From: an uncultured Bacillaceae bacterium
Lineage (GTDB): Bacteria; Bacillota; Bacilli; Bacillales; Caldibacillaceae
Assembly: GCA_937934645.1 (NCBI GenBank)
Contig: CALGYZ010000100.1
Span: forward strand, 1-26,800
DNA: 26,800 bases
Reading direction: 5' to 3'
This document shows, in pieces, positions 1-7,759 of the stretch. The position numbers were made by a program, and so were the translations under genes. Each line of letters begins with the position of its first letter. Positions within the stretch are counted from its first letter, which is position 1. The notes beneath the pieces were generated by a model. It searched no databases and had not been told where the DNA came from. It was given only the letters and a program-made list of their open reading frames with translations.

Positions 1-22
1 TTTATTTATGCCACAGACAAGC

Positions 23-52
23 AAAAAAAGAGCCGTCTTTTCCCGACGGCTC
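23..52 (-). terminator. Rho-independent terminator of the pst-phoU operon
   Basis: Read on the minus strand, an 8-bp perfect GC-rich stem (GAGCCGTC / GACGGCTC, plus positions 30-37 and 45-52) with a 7-nt loop is followed directly by seven T. It lies just past the phoU stop, so it ends the five-gene pst operon. Confidence 0.93.
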
Positions 53-66
53 CTTTCTGCTGGTAT

Positions 67-738
67 TTAAGAAATATTCGGTGGATTTAAATCATACTTT
101 TTTCCTTTGATTAAATAGGCTGCACTTTCTGCAATATTTGTTATATGATCAGCCATTCTTTCCAAATGACGGTTGACAAATAACAGTTCAACGGCATGAA
201 TGGTGTCATCGCAATGATCTTTTAAATACTTTGTCAGCTCTTTATAGACGGTGTCACTCAGTTCATCAACCATATCGTCCATATCGCCGGCTTCCTTCGC
301 CAGGACAATATCTTCATTAAAAAATGCATCCAGGGCATTTCTCAACATCGTAATGCAATGGTTTTTCATCGTTTCAAGTTTTTTGATATCGATGAGTGAA
401 TTGACCTTGCCGATTTTGATGGTTGATTTGGAAATATTAACGGCATAATCGGCCACCCGTTCAATTTCAGAGGAAATTCTCAGGGCTCCGACGATTTGCC
501 GTAAGTCTCTTGCTACCGGCTGCTCCCTGACGATCAACCAGATTGCCAGCTGATCAATTTCTTCCTCCAAAACATCGACTTCATTGTCGTCTTCGATGAC
601 TCGTAATGCCAATTCTATATCTTGGTTTTTTAAGGCTTGAAATGATTTTTCCATCATGGCTTCTGTTTGTCTGCCCATTTCAGCCATTTTTTCTTGTAAT
701 TGATTCAAACTGTTTTCAAAGCTTTCCCTGACAACCAT
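67..738 (-). CDS. phoU: PhoU, phosphate signalling/transport regulator
   Basis: This 223-residue protein has the normal PhoU length and the family's two tandem three-helix repeats. The first contains the conserved segment LRQIVGALRISSEIERVADYA (about residues 78-98), and the second the matching HLERMADHITNIAE near residues 191-204. PhoU proteins are cytoplasmic metal-binding helical bundles that link the PstSCAB transporter to the PhoR kinase and limit phosphate uptake. The ATG at 738 follows a GGAGGAAG ribosome site. It is the last gene of the operon, 18 nt after pstB, and is followed by a strong terminator. Confidence 0.95.
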   Translation of the reverse strand: MVVRESFENSLNQLQEKMAEMGRQTEAMMEKSFQALKNQDIELALRVIEDDNEVDVLEEEIDQLAIWLIVREQPVARDLRQIVGALRISSEIERVADYAVNISKSTIKIGKVNSLIDIKKLETMKNHCITMLRNALDAFFNEDIVLAKEAGDMDDMVDELSDTVYKELTKYLKDHCDDTIHAVELLFVNRHLERMADHITNIAESAAYLIKGKKYDLNPPNIS

Positions 739-756
739 AACACAATTCTTCCTCCA

Positions 757-1575
757 TTATCCGAATCTGCCTGTAACGTAATCTTCGGTCCTCTTATCTT
801 TAGGCGTTGAGAAAATTTTACTTGTTTCATCAAATTCAATAATCTCACCATTTAGGAAAAATGCTGTTTTGTCAGATACCCGTGCTGCCTGTTGCATATT
901 GTGGGTAACAATAACGATCGTATAGTCTTTTTTCATCGTGGATATCAGTTCTTCAATCTTTAACGTAGAAATCGGATCAAGTGCGGATGTCGGCTCATCC
1001 ATTAGAATGACATCCGGTTTCATCGCAATGGCGCGGGCAATGCATACTCTTTGCTGCTGACCGCCGGAAAGGCCGAGGGCGGATGATTTCAGCCTATCCT
1101 TCACTTCATCCCAAATCGCTGCTTTCTGCAAGCTTTCTTCAACAATTTCATTTAAAATTTTCTTATTCTTAATTCCGTGCATTCTTGGTCCGTAAGCGAC
1201 ATTATCGTAAATGCTCATCGGGAACAAGTTTGGCTTTTGGAAGACCATACCCACTTTCGTGCGCAGTTTAATAACATCATTGGATTTATAAATATCTTCG
1301 CCGTCAATAATCACTTTTCCCGATATTCTGACATTGTCAATTAAATCATTCATCCGGTTTAAGGTGCGTAAAAATGTGGATTTTCCGCATCCGGAAGGAC
1401 CGATTAAGGCTGTCACTTCTTTTTCCTGAATGTCGATCGATACGTCAAAGAGTGCCTGTTTTTCACCGTAAAACAAGTTCAAATTCGAAACGCTGATCTT
1501 CGTTTTTTTGTCCGCAGCTTTCGTTAAAGGCTGTTCATTTGTTAAAGGTCTATGTTTCAACACAGTTGCGCTCAT
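757..1575 (-). CDS. pstB: PstB, phosphate ABC transporter ATP-binding protein
   Basis: The 272-residue ATPase carries Walker A GPSGCGKST (59-67), the Q-loop in VFQKPNLFP (about 111-119), the signature LSGGQQQR (169-176) and Walker B VILMDEP (189-195) followed by SALD. The PNLFPMSIYDN segment after the Q-loop is typical of PstB among ABC ATPases. It energises phosphate import through PstC and PstA. Residues 1-25 form a polar extension before the ABC fold. The ATG follows AAGGAGAC at normal spacing. Only one pstB is present, whereas Bacillus subtilis has two. Confidence 0.97.
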   Translation of the reverse strand: MSATVLKHRPLTNEQPLTKAADKKTKISVSNLNLFYGEKQALFDVSIDIQEKEVTALIGPSGCGKSTFLRTLNRMNDLIDNVRISGKVIIDGEDIYKSNDVIKLRTKVGMVFQKPNLFPMSIYDNVAYGPRMHGIKNKKILNEIVEESLQKAAIWDEVKDRLKSSALGLSGGQQQRVCIARAIAMKPDVILMDEPTSALDPISTLKIEELISTMKKDYTIVIVTHNMQQAARVSDKTAFFLNGEIIEFDETSKIFSTPKDKRTEDYVTGRFG

Positions 1576-1595
1576 TGTACTGTCTCCTTTACAAA

Positions 1596-2420
1596 TTAAT
1601 AATCGGCTTTATTTAACTTTTTTGAAATCCATGATGCAGTAAGGTTCAGGGCTAAAATTATGACAATTAACACGACGCCAATTGCCGCTGCCAGTTCAAT
1701 GTCTCCAGCTTCCTGTGTAACCAGATAAGCATGTACGGTGAGTGTGCGGGCTGATGAGAAAATGCTTTCCGGCATCGCTGCTACCGTACCGGCAGTTAAA
1801 AAGATCGCGGCTGATTCACCGATTATTCTTCCCATGGACAAAATGATCCCTGATAAAATTCCCGGCATAGCACTCGGCAGAATGACTTTAAGCAATGTTT
1901 GCAGCTTGGTTGTTCCCAGTGCCAAAGAACCTTCACGATAGGATTGCGGAACGGTTTTTAACGCTTCTTCCGTTGTCCGGATGATGACCGGAAGCACCAT
2001 GATCGTAAGTGTTAACGATGCGGCGATAATCGACATTCCCATTTTTAAAGTTGTGACGAAAAATACTGCACCAAATAGACCATAAATAATGGAAGGAATT
2101 CCGGTTAAGCTTTCCGTTGCAAAACGGATCGTCCGGACGAGCCTCCCCTGTTTGGCATATTCCTGCAGATAGACTGCCGCTAAAATACCAATCGGAGTCG
2201 CAATGAGCAGGGAAATGACAATCGTATAAATGGTTGTGATAATCATCGGCCAGATTCCCCCGCCGCCTGATGGAGAGTAATCGCTGATAATGAATTTCCA
2301 ATTGATTAATCCAATTCCTTTGTAGAATATGAATCCGACAATTCCTACAAGGATTCCGACAGTTACCAGTGCCGCCAGCCAGAGCAATATGTATAGAATC
2401 GTATCATATAGTTTCCGCAA
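1596..2420 (-). CDS. pstA: PstA, phosphate ABC transporter permease
   Basis: This 274-residue membrane protein has about six hydrophobic segments. The EAA-type cytoplasmic loop EGSLALGTTKLQTLLKVILP (about 163-182) contacts PstB, as in other PstA/PstC permeases. The start is a TTG at 2418-2420. A GGCGG-type ribosome site about 10 nt upstream lies inside the end of pstC, whose stop is 2 nt away, so translation of the two permease genes is probably coupled. It pairs with PstC to form the phosphate channel. Confidence 0.95.
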   Translation of the reverse strand: MRKLYDTILYILLWLAALVTVGILVGIVGFIFYKGIGLINWKFIISDYSPSGGGGIWPMIITTIYTIVISLLIATPIGILAAVYLQEYAKQGRLVRTIRFATESLTGIPSIIYGLFGAVFFVTTLKMGMSIIAASLTLTIMVLPVIIRTTEEALKTVPQSYREGSLALGTTKLQTLLKVILPSAMPGILSGIILSMGRIIGESAAIFLTAGTVAAMPESIFSSARTLTVHAYLVTQEAGDIELAAAIGVVLIVIILALNLTASWISKKLNKADY

Positions 2421-2422
2421 AA

Positions 2423-3349
2423 TTAATTACCGCCTTTCGAACTAATTTTTGCTAAAACGAAGTTTAATAGCAAAATGAAGGAGAAGAGAACAATTCCTGT
2501 TGCGAACAACATTTCCTGATGCGTACCGAACGCGTATCCCATCTCCAGAGCGATATTTGTCGTCAGCGGCCGGACACTGTCCGTCAAACTTGTCGGAAGC
2601 ACCAGGCTGTTTCCGGCGACGAGAATCACCGCCATGGTTTCACCGATTGCCCTTCCCATTCCCAATACTATTGCGGTCATAATTCCGGATCTTGCGGCAG
2701 GAACGACAACTTTAAAGATCGTCCCGATTTTCGATGCACCGAGGGCGAGCGAGCCTTCCCGATAACTATCCGGAACTGCCCGGATCGCTGTTTCCGCAAC
2801 GGTAACAACCGTCGGCAGCATCATAATGGCCAGGACAAGAATTACTGCGATTAAGCTTTGTCCCCTTGCCAATCCGAGGTTATTTTGCAAAAACGGCACG
2901 ATGATCGCCAGTCCGAAAACACCGTAAAGCACTGACGGAATTCCCGCTAAAAGCTGTACTGCCGGAGAAATGATCCGTGCAACGCTTTTCGGGGCGATTT
3001 CCGCCAGAAAGATGGCTGTGAACAAACCGACCGGTACACCAATAATGAGAGCCCCGATCGTGGCGTAGATGGATGCGAGGATCATCGGCAATATGCCGTA
3101 TTTATCTTCACTGGGCACCCAGTCGTTACCGAAGATAAAATCAATAAAGGAATATCCTTTTGCAATAAACGGGTTGGCACCTTTGTAAAATACAAAGCCG
3201 ATAATTAACAATAAACTGATGACTGAAACCAAAGCACAAATTAAGAAGAATTTCCGGGAATATCTTTCCAATGCATATTTCCTTTTGTTCGATTTAACCG
3301 ATTCTTCGATGTATTGCTTTGCTGTATCTCTGTTATGTTGACTTTGCAT
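2423..3349 (-). CDS. pstC: PstC, phosphate ABC transporter permease
   Basis: This 308-residue permease has a polar N-terminal tail, a first membrane helix near residues 34-54 and about five further helices. Its EAA loop, REGSLALGASKIGTIFKVVVP (about 196-216), resembles that of PstA next door. A strong GGAGGAATAAGT-type ribosome site precedes the ATG at 3349. The gene starts 42 nt after pstS and ends 2 nt before pstA. It forms the membrane channel of the high-affinity phosphate importer with PstA. Confidence 0.95.
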   Translation of the reverse strand: MQSQHNRDTAKQYIEESVKSNKRKYALERYSRKFFLICALVSVISLLLIIGFVFYKGANPFIAKGYSFIDFIFGNDWVPSEDKYGILPMILASIYATIGALIIGVPVGLFTAIFLAEIAPKSVARIISPAVQLLAGIPSVLYGVFGLAIIVPFLQNNLGLARGQSLIAVILVLAIMMLPTVVTVAETAIRAVPDSYREGSLALGASKIGTIFKVVVPAARSGIMTAIVLGMGRAIGETMAVILVAGNSLVLPTSLTDSVRPLTTNIALEMGYAFGTHQEMLFATGIVLFSFILLLNFVLAKISSKGGN

Positions 3350-3391
3350 ACTTATTCCTCCGTAATCGCATTTCCCAATAGTGGATCCTGA

Positions 3392-4237
3392 TTAGTTAAC
3401 CGGAATAGCACCTGTTTCACTGACTACTTTTTGCCCTTCTTTACTTAGGATAAAATCAATGAACTTTTGACCCTCATCGGATAAATTTTCTTCTTTATGT
3501 ACGAATAAAAACGGCCGGGATAATTTATATTTTTGTTGCAGCACATTTTCCGCCGTTGGTTCCACTCCGTTAATGGACATCGGTTTTACGCTGGAATCAA
3601 CATATTCAAAGGAAATAAATCCGATCGCATGTTTGTTTGTCGCAACGGTTGTTTTAATATTTCCATTCCCGCTGGCGATAATCGCATTCCGGATTAATTC
3701 CCCAGATGTGTAGCCGATAATTTCCTGAAAGGAGTCACGGGAACCGGAACCGTCTTCCCTGGAGACTACGACGATTTCCATATCGTCACCGCCGACTTCT
3801 TTCCAATTGGTTATTTTTCCGGTAAAAATATCTTTTACCTGCTCCATTGTTAAACTTTTCACTTTGTTACTCGGATGTGTAATAACAACAATTCCGTCAT
3901 AAGCAATTATTGTTTCGATTAACCCGCTTTCCTGTTCCTCTTTTTTCAAATCCCGTGAAGACATGCCGATTTCGGAAACTCCGTTGATCGCATTGGTAAT
4001 TCCGGCGGAGGAACCGATTTGGTTAATTTCAATGTTTATGTTTTCCAGTTCCTCATATTTTTCCGCCAAATTTTCCGCTAATGGTCCGACAGATGTGGAA
4101 CCGGAAATGGTAAGGGTATATGTATTCGAATTTGGATTTTCTGATTGTTGTCCGTCTTCACCTACTTGACTGCATGCTGTGAGGAAAACAGGCAAAAAAA
4201 TAATCAATTTTAAAATCGCTTTACATTTCTTTAACAT
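3392..4237 (-). CDS. pstS: PstS, phosphate-binding lipoprotein
   Basis: The 281-residue protein starts with a lipoprotein signal peptide: basic MLKKCK, a hydrophobic core, then lipobox LTAC with the lipidated Cys at residue 22. The mature part has the two phosphate-binding signatures of the PstS family, SGSTSVGPL (45-53) and SREDGSGSRDSF (159-170). It captures phosphate outside the membrane and delivers it to PstCA. GGAGG (plus 4245-4249) sits ahead of the ATG. As first gene of the operon, it is directly preceded by a PhoP box. Confidence 0.97.
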   Translation of the reverse strand: MLKKCKAILKLIIFLPVFLTACSQVGEDGQQSENPNSNTYTLTISGSTSVGPLAENLAEKYEELENINIEINQIGSSAGITNAINGVSEIGMSSRDLKKEEQESGLIETIIAYDGIVVITHPSNKVKSLTMEQVKDIFTGKITNWKEVGGDDMEIVVVSREDGSGSRDSFQEIIGYTSGELIRNAIIASGNGNIKTTVATNKHAIGFISFEYVDSSVKPMSINGVEPTAENVLQQKYKLSRPFLFVHKEENLSDEGQKFIDFILSKEGQKVVSETGAIPVN

Positions 4238-4301
4238 GTCCAGTCCTCCAAAGATGCACAGATTTAAAGCATTGTATCTACTTATAAGAATAAATATGAA
4301 T

Positions 4302-4340
4302 CGTAAATTTTTTATTAAGGGAATGTTATGTTTTTGTAAA
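4302..4340 (-). promoter_or_regulatory. PhoP box upstream of pstS
   Basis: On the minus strand four hexamers, TTTACA, ATAACA, TTAATA and TTTACG, are separated by exactly 5 nt each, giving an 11-bp period. Bacillus PhoP boxes are tandem TT(A/C/T)ACA-like hexamers with about 5-nt spacing, so this fits well. The box ends 64 bp before the pstS start. The TATAAG-like (plus 4281-4286) or TATTCT-like (4288-4293) hexamers could be the -10. Expected behaviour is PhoP~P activation on phosphate starvation. Confidence 0.82.
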
Positions 4341-4505
4341 TTTTATTAATATAAGATTACATTGTACGGCTTATTTAAAACTATGTTAAATTACAGAAAC
4401 TTCCTATATCAGAATATAATTTTTCCAGGGAAACATATTTTTTACCAACCGGTTATCATTAGCTTTTTCGGTTTTTTTAAAAAAAATTCCCTTGCTATCA
4501 TTTGC

Positions 4506-4534
4506 TTTACCTGTTTTTCACTTTCATCTATAAT
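4506..4534 (+). promoter_or_regulatory. Sigma-A-type promoter for the 4717-5052 gene
   Basis: TTTACC (4506-4511) and a perfect TATAAT (4529-4534) are separated by exactly 17 nt. Transcription would start near 4541, leaving a leader of about 175 nt before the TTG start at 4717. The -35 matches consensus at four of six positions. Confidence 0.62.
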
Positions 4535-4551
4535 AATGGTTAATGTAACCC

Positions 4552-4637
4552 GGTGTCATCCGGTTGATCGGGGAAAAAAGGCAGAAAGCACTCTGTCCGG
4601 GTGCTGCCGGCTTTGCTTTTCTCTGATCACCGGCACC
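4552..4637 (+). promoter_or_regulatory. Structured 5' leader RNA of unknown class
   Basis: The leader downstream of the 4506-4534 promoter can fold into a long interrupted stem. GGTG (4552-4555), CCGG (4560-4563) and TGATC (4565-4569) pair in order with CACC (4634-4637), CCGG (4630-4633) and GATCA (4625-4629). Inside it, GGCA (4580-4583) and GCAC (4588-4591) pair with TGCC (4605-4608) and GTGC (4601-4604), leaving a GAAA bulge. I cannot match it to a riboswitch class, a T-box or a protein-binding leader. No convincing terminator follows, although a small TTGCA/TGCAA stem (4648-4666) and a T run (4675-4680) lie before the gene. The rest of the 4341-4716 gap holds only the promoter. Confidence 0.45.
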
Positions 4638-4716
4638 TCGCTCTTTGTTGCAGATGTTTTATGCAATAAAGGGCTTTTTTCATGGACTTCTTTATGATTC
4701 AAAGGGGGGATTGATA

Positions 4717-5052
4717 TTGAATACGAGCGGATGGATGAGGGGATTGATGTCAAAAAATTTACGTACCGAAGATTTTGTCATCCATGTTGCCAAAACGATT
4801 GAAAAACAATTAAAAGAATGGGATCCGAAATATGAAGTTTTATTGTTAAAGATGGAGGATTACATACTTGTTGTGAAGAAGAATGATGATGATGTCAGTG
4901 TGACGATTTCAGAAACGGAATGCCAAATCCTGAAGGATCATTCTCCTTACGCGCTGGACCGGAAAATCTGGCAGGACCTTTATTTGCAAGGCATCCCGTT
5001 ATATGACGGACCCGGCAACTACATGCAATATGTATTTGGTCAATATTATTAA
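4717..5052 (+). CDS. Small protein of unknown function
   Basis: I do not recognise this 111-residue soluble, acidic protein. There is no signal peptide or membrane segment. It has an N-terminal helical-looking part (RTEDFVIHVAKTIEKQL), a beta-rich centre (KYEVLLLKMEDYILVVKK, then DDDVSVTISETE) and an aromatic end (GPGNYMQYVFGQYY). The TTG at 4717 is preferred because a run of six G (4704-4709) lies 7 nt upstream. An in-frame ATG at 4747 after GAGGGG (4-nt spacing) is the alternative and would give 101 residues. A promoter and possible structured leader lie upstream, and the downstream neighbour is a decayed lipoprotein gene. Confidence 0.72.
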   Translation: MNTSGWMRGLMSKNLRTEDFVIHVAKTIEKQLKEWDPKYEVLLLKMEDYILVVKKNDDDVSVTISETECQILKDHSPYALDRKIWQDLYLQGIPLYDGPGNYMQYVFGQYY

Positions 5053-5119
5053 CGATTTTAATCCGTTCAAAACCTGATTATTTATGATATGGTTACGGAC
5101 AAGTATTTGGGGGATGGAA

Positions 5120-5905
5120 ATGAAAAACGTTAATTTCCTTTTTATTATTGTTTACAGCCAGCCTGAGTGCTTGCGGGCAAAAAGAAACGGTGACGGAGAT
5201 TCCGGATGATGAAATAGCGGATCCAGTGCCGGGGCTAGAACGGAAGCAAGGCATTAATGAAAAACTGCTCCTGGAAGAAAAACAAACGGATGAGAAAATC
5301 AAACAAATTGTTAAAATAAATTTTCATCAGATCCGCCAAACGATGGAGCAACTGGCGCATACAAATGATGACTGGCACTTGCAACCGTTGATCAATATTT
5401 CTCCGAGGATGAAGGGCGTTTCATCATGCCGTTGAAACGGTGAAAGGGGCCTTTTCCCCCTATTTAACCGAACATGCTCGGGACCGGTTTGCGCCTGGGT
5501 TTTTGCAAATATTTTTCAGTTATTATGAAGATTACCGGTTGGATGATTCGTTATTAAACGTCCGCTTTCAGGTAATTGACCAGTCGGAAAAATATTTTAA
5601 AAATCCGGTCAATTATTATTTAGGATGAGATCGGATCACGGACACCCGGAACGAATGAGTTTGAATATATAAAGGAAGGAAATTTTTGGAAACTGCATAA
5701 TTACCGGTTTTATCCTACTGATGAACGTCCCCTTCATTTAACGGAAAAAGATGTTAAAGAAACCTTTTCACCGTTAAATATACATATCACCGGGGAATTC
5801 TCCGGGGACGGTTCTGATTATTTTGTACTGGAAAATGAAAGCGGAGACATATTTCCCTTAAACAAAACGGACGGAAAGACCGGTTTACACGTAGTCACAG
5901 AATAA
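5120..5905 (+). pseudogene. Frameshifted lipoprotein gene, function unknown
   Basis: After a good ribosome site (GGGGG at about 5109-5113), an ATG at 5120 begins a Lys-rich start that is out of frame with the evident signal sequence. Dropping one A from the A5 run at 5123-5127 would restore a hydrophobic core ending in lipobox LSAC (Cys codon near 5172). The reading then moves through four frames. The segment to about 5390 has an acidic, charged linker. DQYFSEDEGRF starts at 5390 in the next frame and HAVETVKGAFSPY around 5425 in the third. From 5624, DEIGSRTPGTNEFEY returns to the starting frame and runs to a TAA at 5903-5905. Each piece keeps normal coding character, so the decay or sequence errors look recent. 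An intact product would have about 260 residues. I do not recognise the family. Confidence 0.72.
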
Positions 5906-5972
5906 TCATACAGCCTCCTCCGGATCGCTCCGGTAAAAATTAAGACTAACCAATGGAATTGGAGGATCAATA

Positions 5973-6770
5973 ATGCAAACGTATATCGATATCGGCTTAA
6001 ATTTAACGGATAAACAATTTGCCAAAGACCGGGATGAGGTCATACAAAGAGCGCTTAACAGCGGGGTCCGGCAAATGATCGTGACCGGTACAAACGTAAA
6101 AGAAAGCCATGAAGCCCTGGGACTAGCGAAAAAGTACCCCGGTGTTTTATATGCAACAGCCGGCATCCATCCCCACAATGCCAAACAGTTTCAAACGGAT
6201 TCCATCGATGAATTGAAGAAACTGGCAGAAAATAATGAAGTCGTGGCGATCGGCGAATGCGGTCTTGATTTTAATCGGATGTTTTCACCGCAGGAGATTC
6301 AGGAAGAATGCTTTGAAGCCCAGCTGGAATTGGCAAAAAATCTGTCCATGCCGCTTTTTTTACACGTGCGGGATGCCCATGAACGGTTTTGTGAGATTTT
6401 TTCAAATTACCGGGAGCTTGCCGGAAATGCGGTTGTCCATTGTTTTACCGGTACTCCCGAAGAGGTGAAAACTTATCTTTCCATGGGATTTTATATCGGT
6501 GTCACCGGCTGGATTTGCGATGAACGGAGGGGGGACTCATTGCGGGAAGCCGTCCGGTATATTCCGCTTGACCGGCTGTTAATTGAAACGGATGCACCGT
6601 ACCTTTTACCAAGAAATCTAGAGAAAAAACCGAAAAACCGGCGCAATGAACCGGCTTATCTTCCCCATATCGCCCGGGAGATTGCAAAATATATGTGCGT
6701 TACGGAGGAAGAGGTTATTCGCCATTCCACCGAAAACGCCCGTAAACTATTTCGGTTGGCGGAAAAATAA
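5973..6770 (+). CDS. tatD: TatD-family metal-dependent hydrolase (DNase)
   Basis: This 265-residue TIM-barrel hydrolase has the TatD metal-site motifs: the N-terminal DIGLNLT (6-12, where many relatives have DxHxH), GIHPHN (58-63), the IGECGLDFNR block (about 92-101), HVRDAHERF (about 128-136), HCFTGT (about 152-157) and ETDAPYLLPR (about 219-228). CDERRG and RRNEPAYLPHI are, from memory, closer to proteobacterial TatD than to the Bacillus paralogue YabD. Family members are cytoplasmic Mg-dependent nucleases. GGAGG lies about 9 nt before the ATG. It ends at a strong terminator and may be transcribed with the upstream genes, as no clear promoter precedes it. Confidence 0.93.
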   Translation: MQTYIDIGLNLTDKQFAKDRDEVIQRALNSGVRQMIVTGTNVKESHEALGLAKKYPGVLYATAGIHPHNAKQFQTDSIDELKKLAENNEVVAIGECGLDFNRMFSPQEIQEECFEAQLELAKNLSMPLFLHVRDAHERFCEIFSNYRELAGNAVVHCFTGTPEEVKTYLSMGFYIGVTGWICDERRGDSLREAVRYIPLDRLLIETDAPYLLPRNLEKKPKNRRNEPAYLPHIAREIAKYMCVTEEEVIRHSTENARKLFRLAEK

Positions 6771-6784
6771 GTTGAAAATTTTGA

Positions 6785-6822
6785 CCTGTCCCAAGACTTT
6801 GCTTCCGGGACAGGCCTTTTTT
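6785..6822 (+). terminator. Rho-independent terminator of tatD
   Basis: An 8-bp perfect stem CCTGTCCC / GGGACAGG (6785-6792, 6807-6814) with a 14-nt loop is followed by CC and six T. It stands between convergent tatD and the carbonic anhydrase gene. The other strand has only a weak T-rich tail, so it mainly serves tatD. Confidence 0.9.
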
Positions 6823-6843
6823 AAAATTTATCTATATCTGGGA

Positions 6844-7626
6844 TCACTCTGCCGTTTTCCCCTTCCATATCCTCCGTCCGTGTAGCGGCTGGACCGGGCG
6901 GTGATTGTTAGGGAAAATCGTGCGGAAAGCTTCAATTTGTTTTTTTGACATTTGCACCGGCTCCCGAAAAACAAACCATTTTACATTTTCGGTGCATGGC
7001 GGTGTCGTCAGGGAGCCGGTGTAATGGAAAAACGCTGGGTTTTCGGGAAGCAGTTGACGCATCTCTACCGGTTTTGAAACGGGAATGGAATGTTCAGTTT
7101 TGTTTGTCGGCAATTGCTGCCATATGTCTTTCAAAGCCGGGTTTACCTTTCCTTCCGTGATCATCACGCCGATTACGGCAATATCTCCAGTCCCGTTTTT
7201 ATGTACGAGATGCATTTCCATTGGATACCGGTTTCCGTTGAATTCATGCTCCGCCGGTGTATGAAAATGGAAGTTGTGCAAAAAATACTCCTCTCCGTCA
7301 ATCAAAATCCGGTTCTGTTCCTGCCTTACATGGACATGAACAGTGTGGCCGTCATTTTCCACCGCTGCCAGACCGGGCTGATACCGGATCTTTAATAAAT
7401 CCGGTCGGGCCTCTTTGTTTACTTTTGAAAATTCGATATTAACTGGTGATTGCAGCTTGCCGATTGCACAATACTGAAAACCGAGATCCAGCTTCCCCCA
7501 GCTTTCTGGCCCGTTTTCCCCTTCATAAGACCATTTCCTGATGGTTTCTTCCTCTTGGATATAGACCCCGGTGTCCGCATTAGTCCATAAGCCGATAAAA
7601 AGAAGGGATAAATAAATCCGCATCAT
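6844..7626 (-). CDS. Alpha-class carbonic anhydrase, exported
   Basis: This zinc enzyme interconverts CO2 and bicarbonate. Counting from the preferred start (260 residues), the three zinc ligands are H120 and H122 in HNFHFHTPAEH and H139 in MEMHLVHKN. The gatekeeper Thr is in SLTTPP (T207). Cys53 and Cys211 sit where bacterial alpha-carbonic anhydrases form a disulfide, which fits export. The N-terminus, MMRIYLSLLFIGLW, looks like a signal peptide. The ATG at 7626 is preferred because GGGAG (plus 7637-7641) lies 10 nt upstream; an in-frame ATG at 7656 would put ten polar residues before the hydrophobic core and has a poor ribosome site. It converges on tatD and starts about 130 nt after the last thioesterase gene, with no clear terminator between. 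Confidence 0.93.
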   Translation of the reverse strand: MMRIYLSLLFIGLWTNADTGVYIQEEETIRKWSYEGENGPESWGKLDLGFQYCAIGKLQSPVNIEFSKVNKEARPDLLKIRYQPGLAAVENDGHTVHVHVRQEQNRILIDGEEYFLHNFHFHTPAEHEFNGNRYPMEMHLVHKNGTGDIAVIGVMITEGKVNPALKDIWQQLPTNKTEHSIPVSKPVEMRQLLPENPAFFHYTGSLTTPPCTENVKWFVFREPVQMSKKQIEAFRTIFPNNHRPVQPLHGRRIWKGKTAE

Positions 7627-7759
7627 GTCTGAAACACTCCCTGGAAAATTCAGCATCTTTCATAGACTGCACCAGGTACATCCATTTATGCATCCGGATA
7701 TCTGAAAGAGCAAGTCTTTTCAATCCAAGAGGAAGAAATTTACTCCCGAATGATTAGGT

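Noticed and set aside
4362..4697. 111-codon plus-strand open frame in the pstS upstream region
   Set aside because: It runs through the promoter and leader of the next gene, begins near the Pho box and reads as low-complexity hydrophobic and Cys/Ser-rich sequence without a ribosome site.
4541..4716. Known riboswitch or T-box leader
   Set aside because: I looked for T-box (GGGTGG-type), TPP, SAM, lysine, cobalamin, c-di-GMP, fluoride and guanidine signatures and saw none, so only an unassigned structure is claimed.
7640..7759. Promoter or terminator between the last paa gene and the carbonic anhydrase gene
   Set aside because: TTGAAA with a 17-nt spaced TATCCG is a poor match, and there is no stem with a T tail, so neither was listed.
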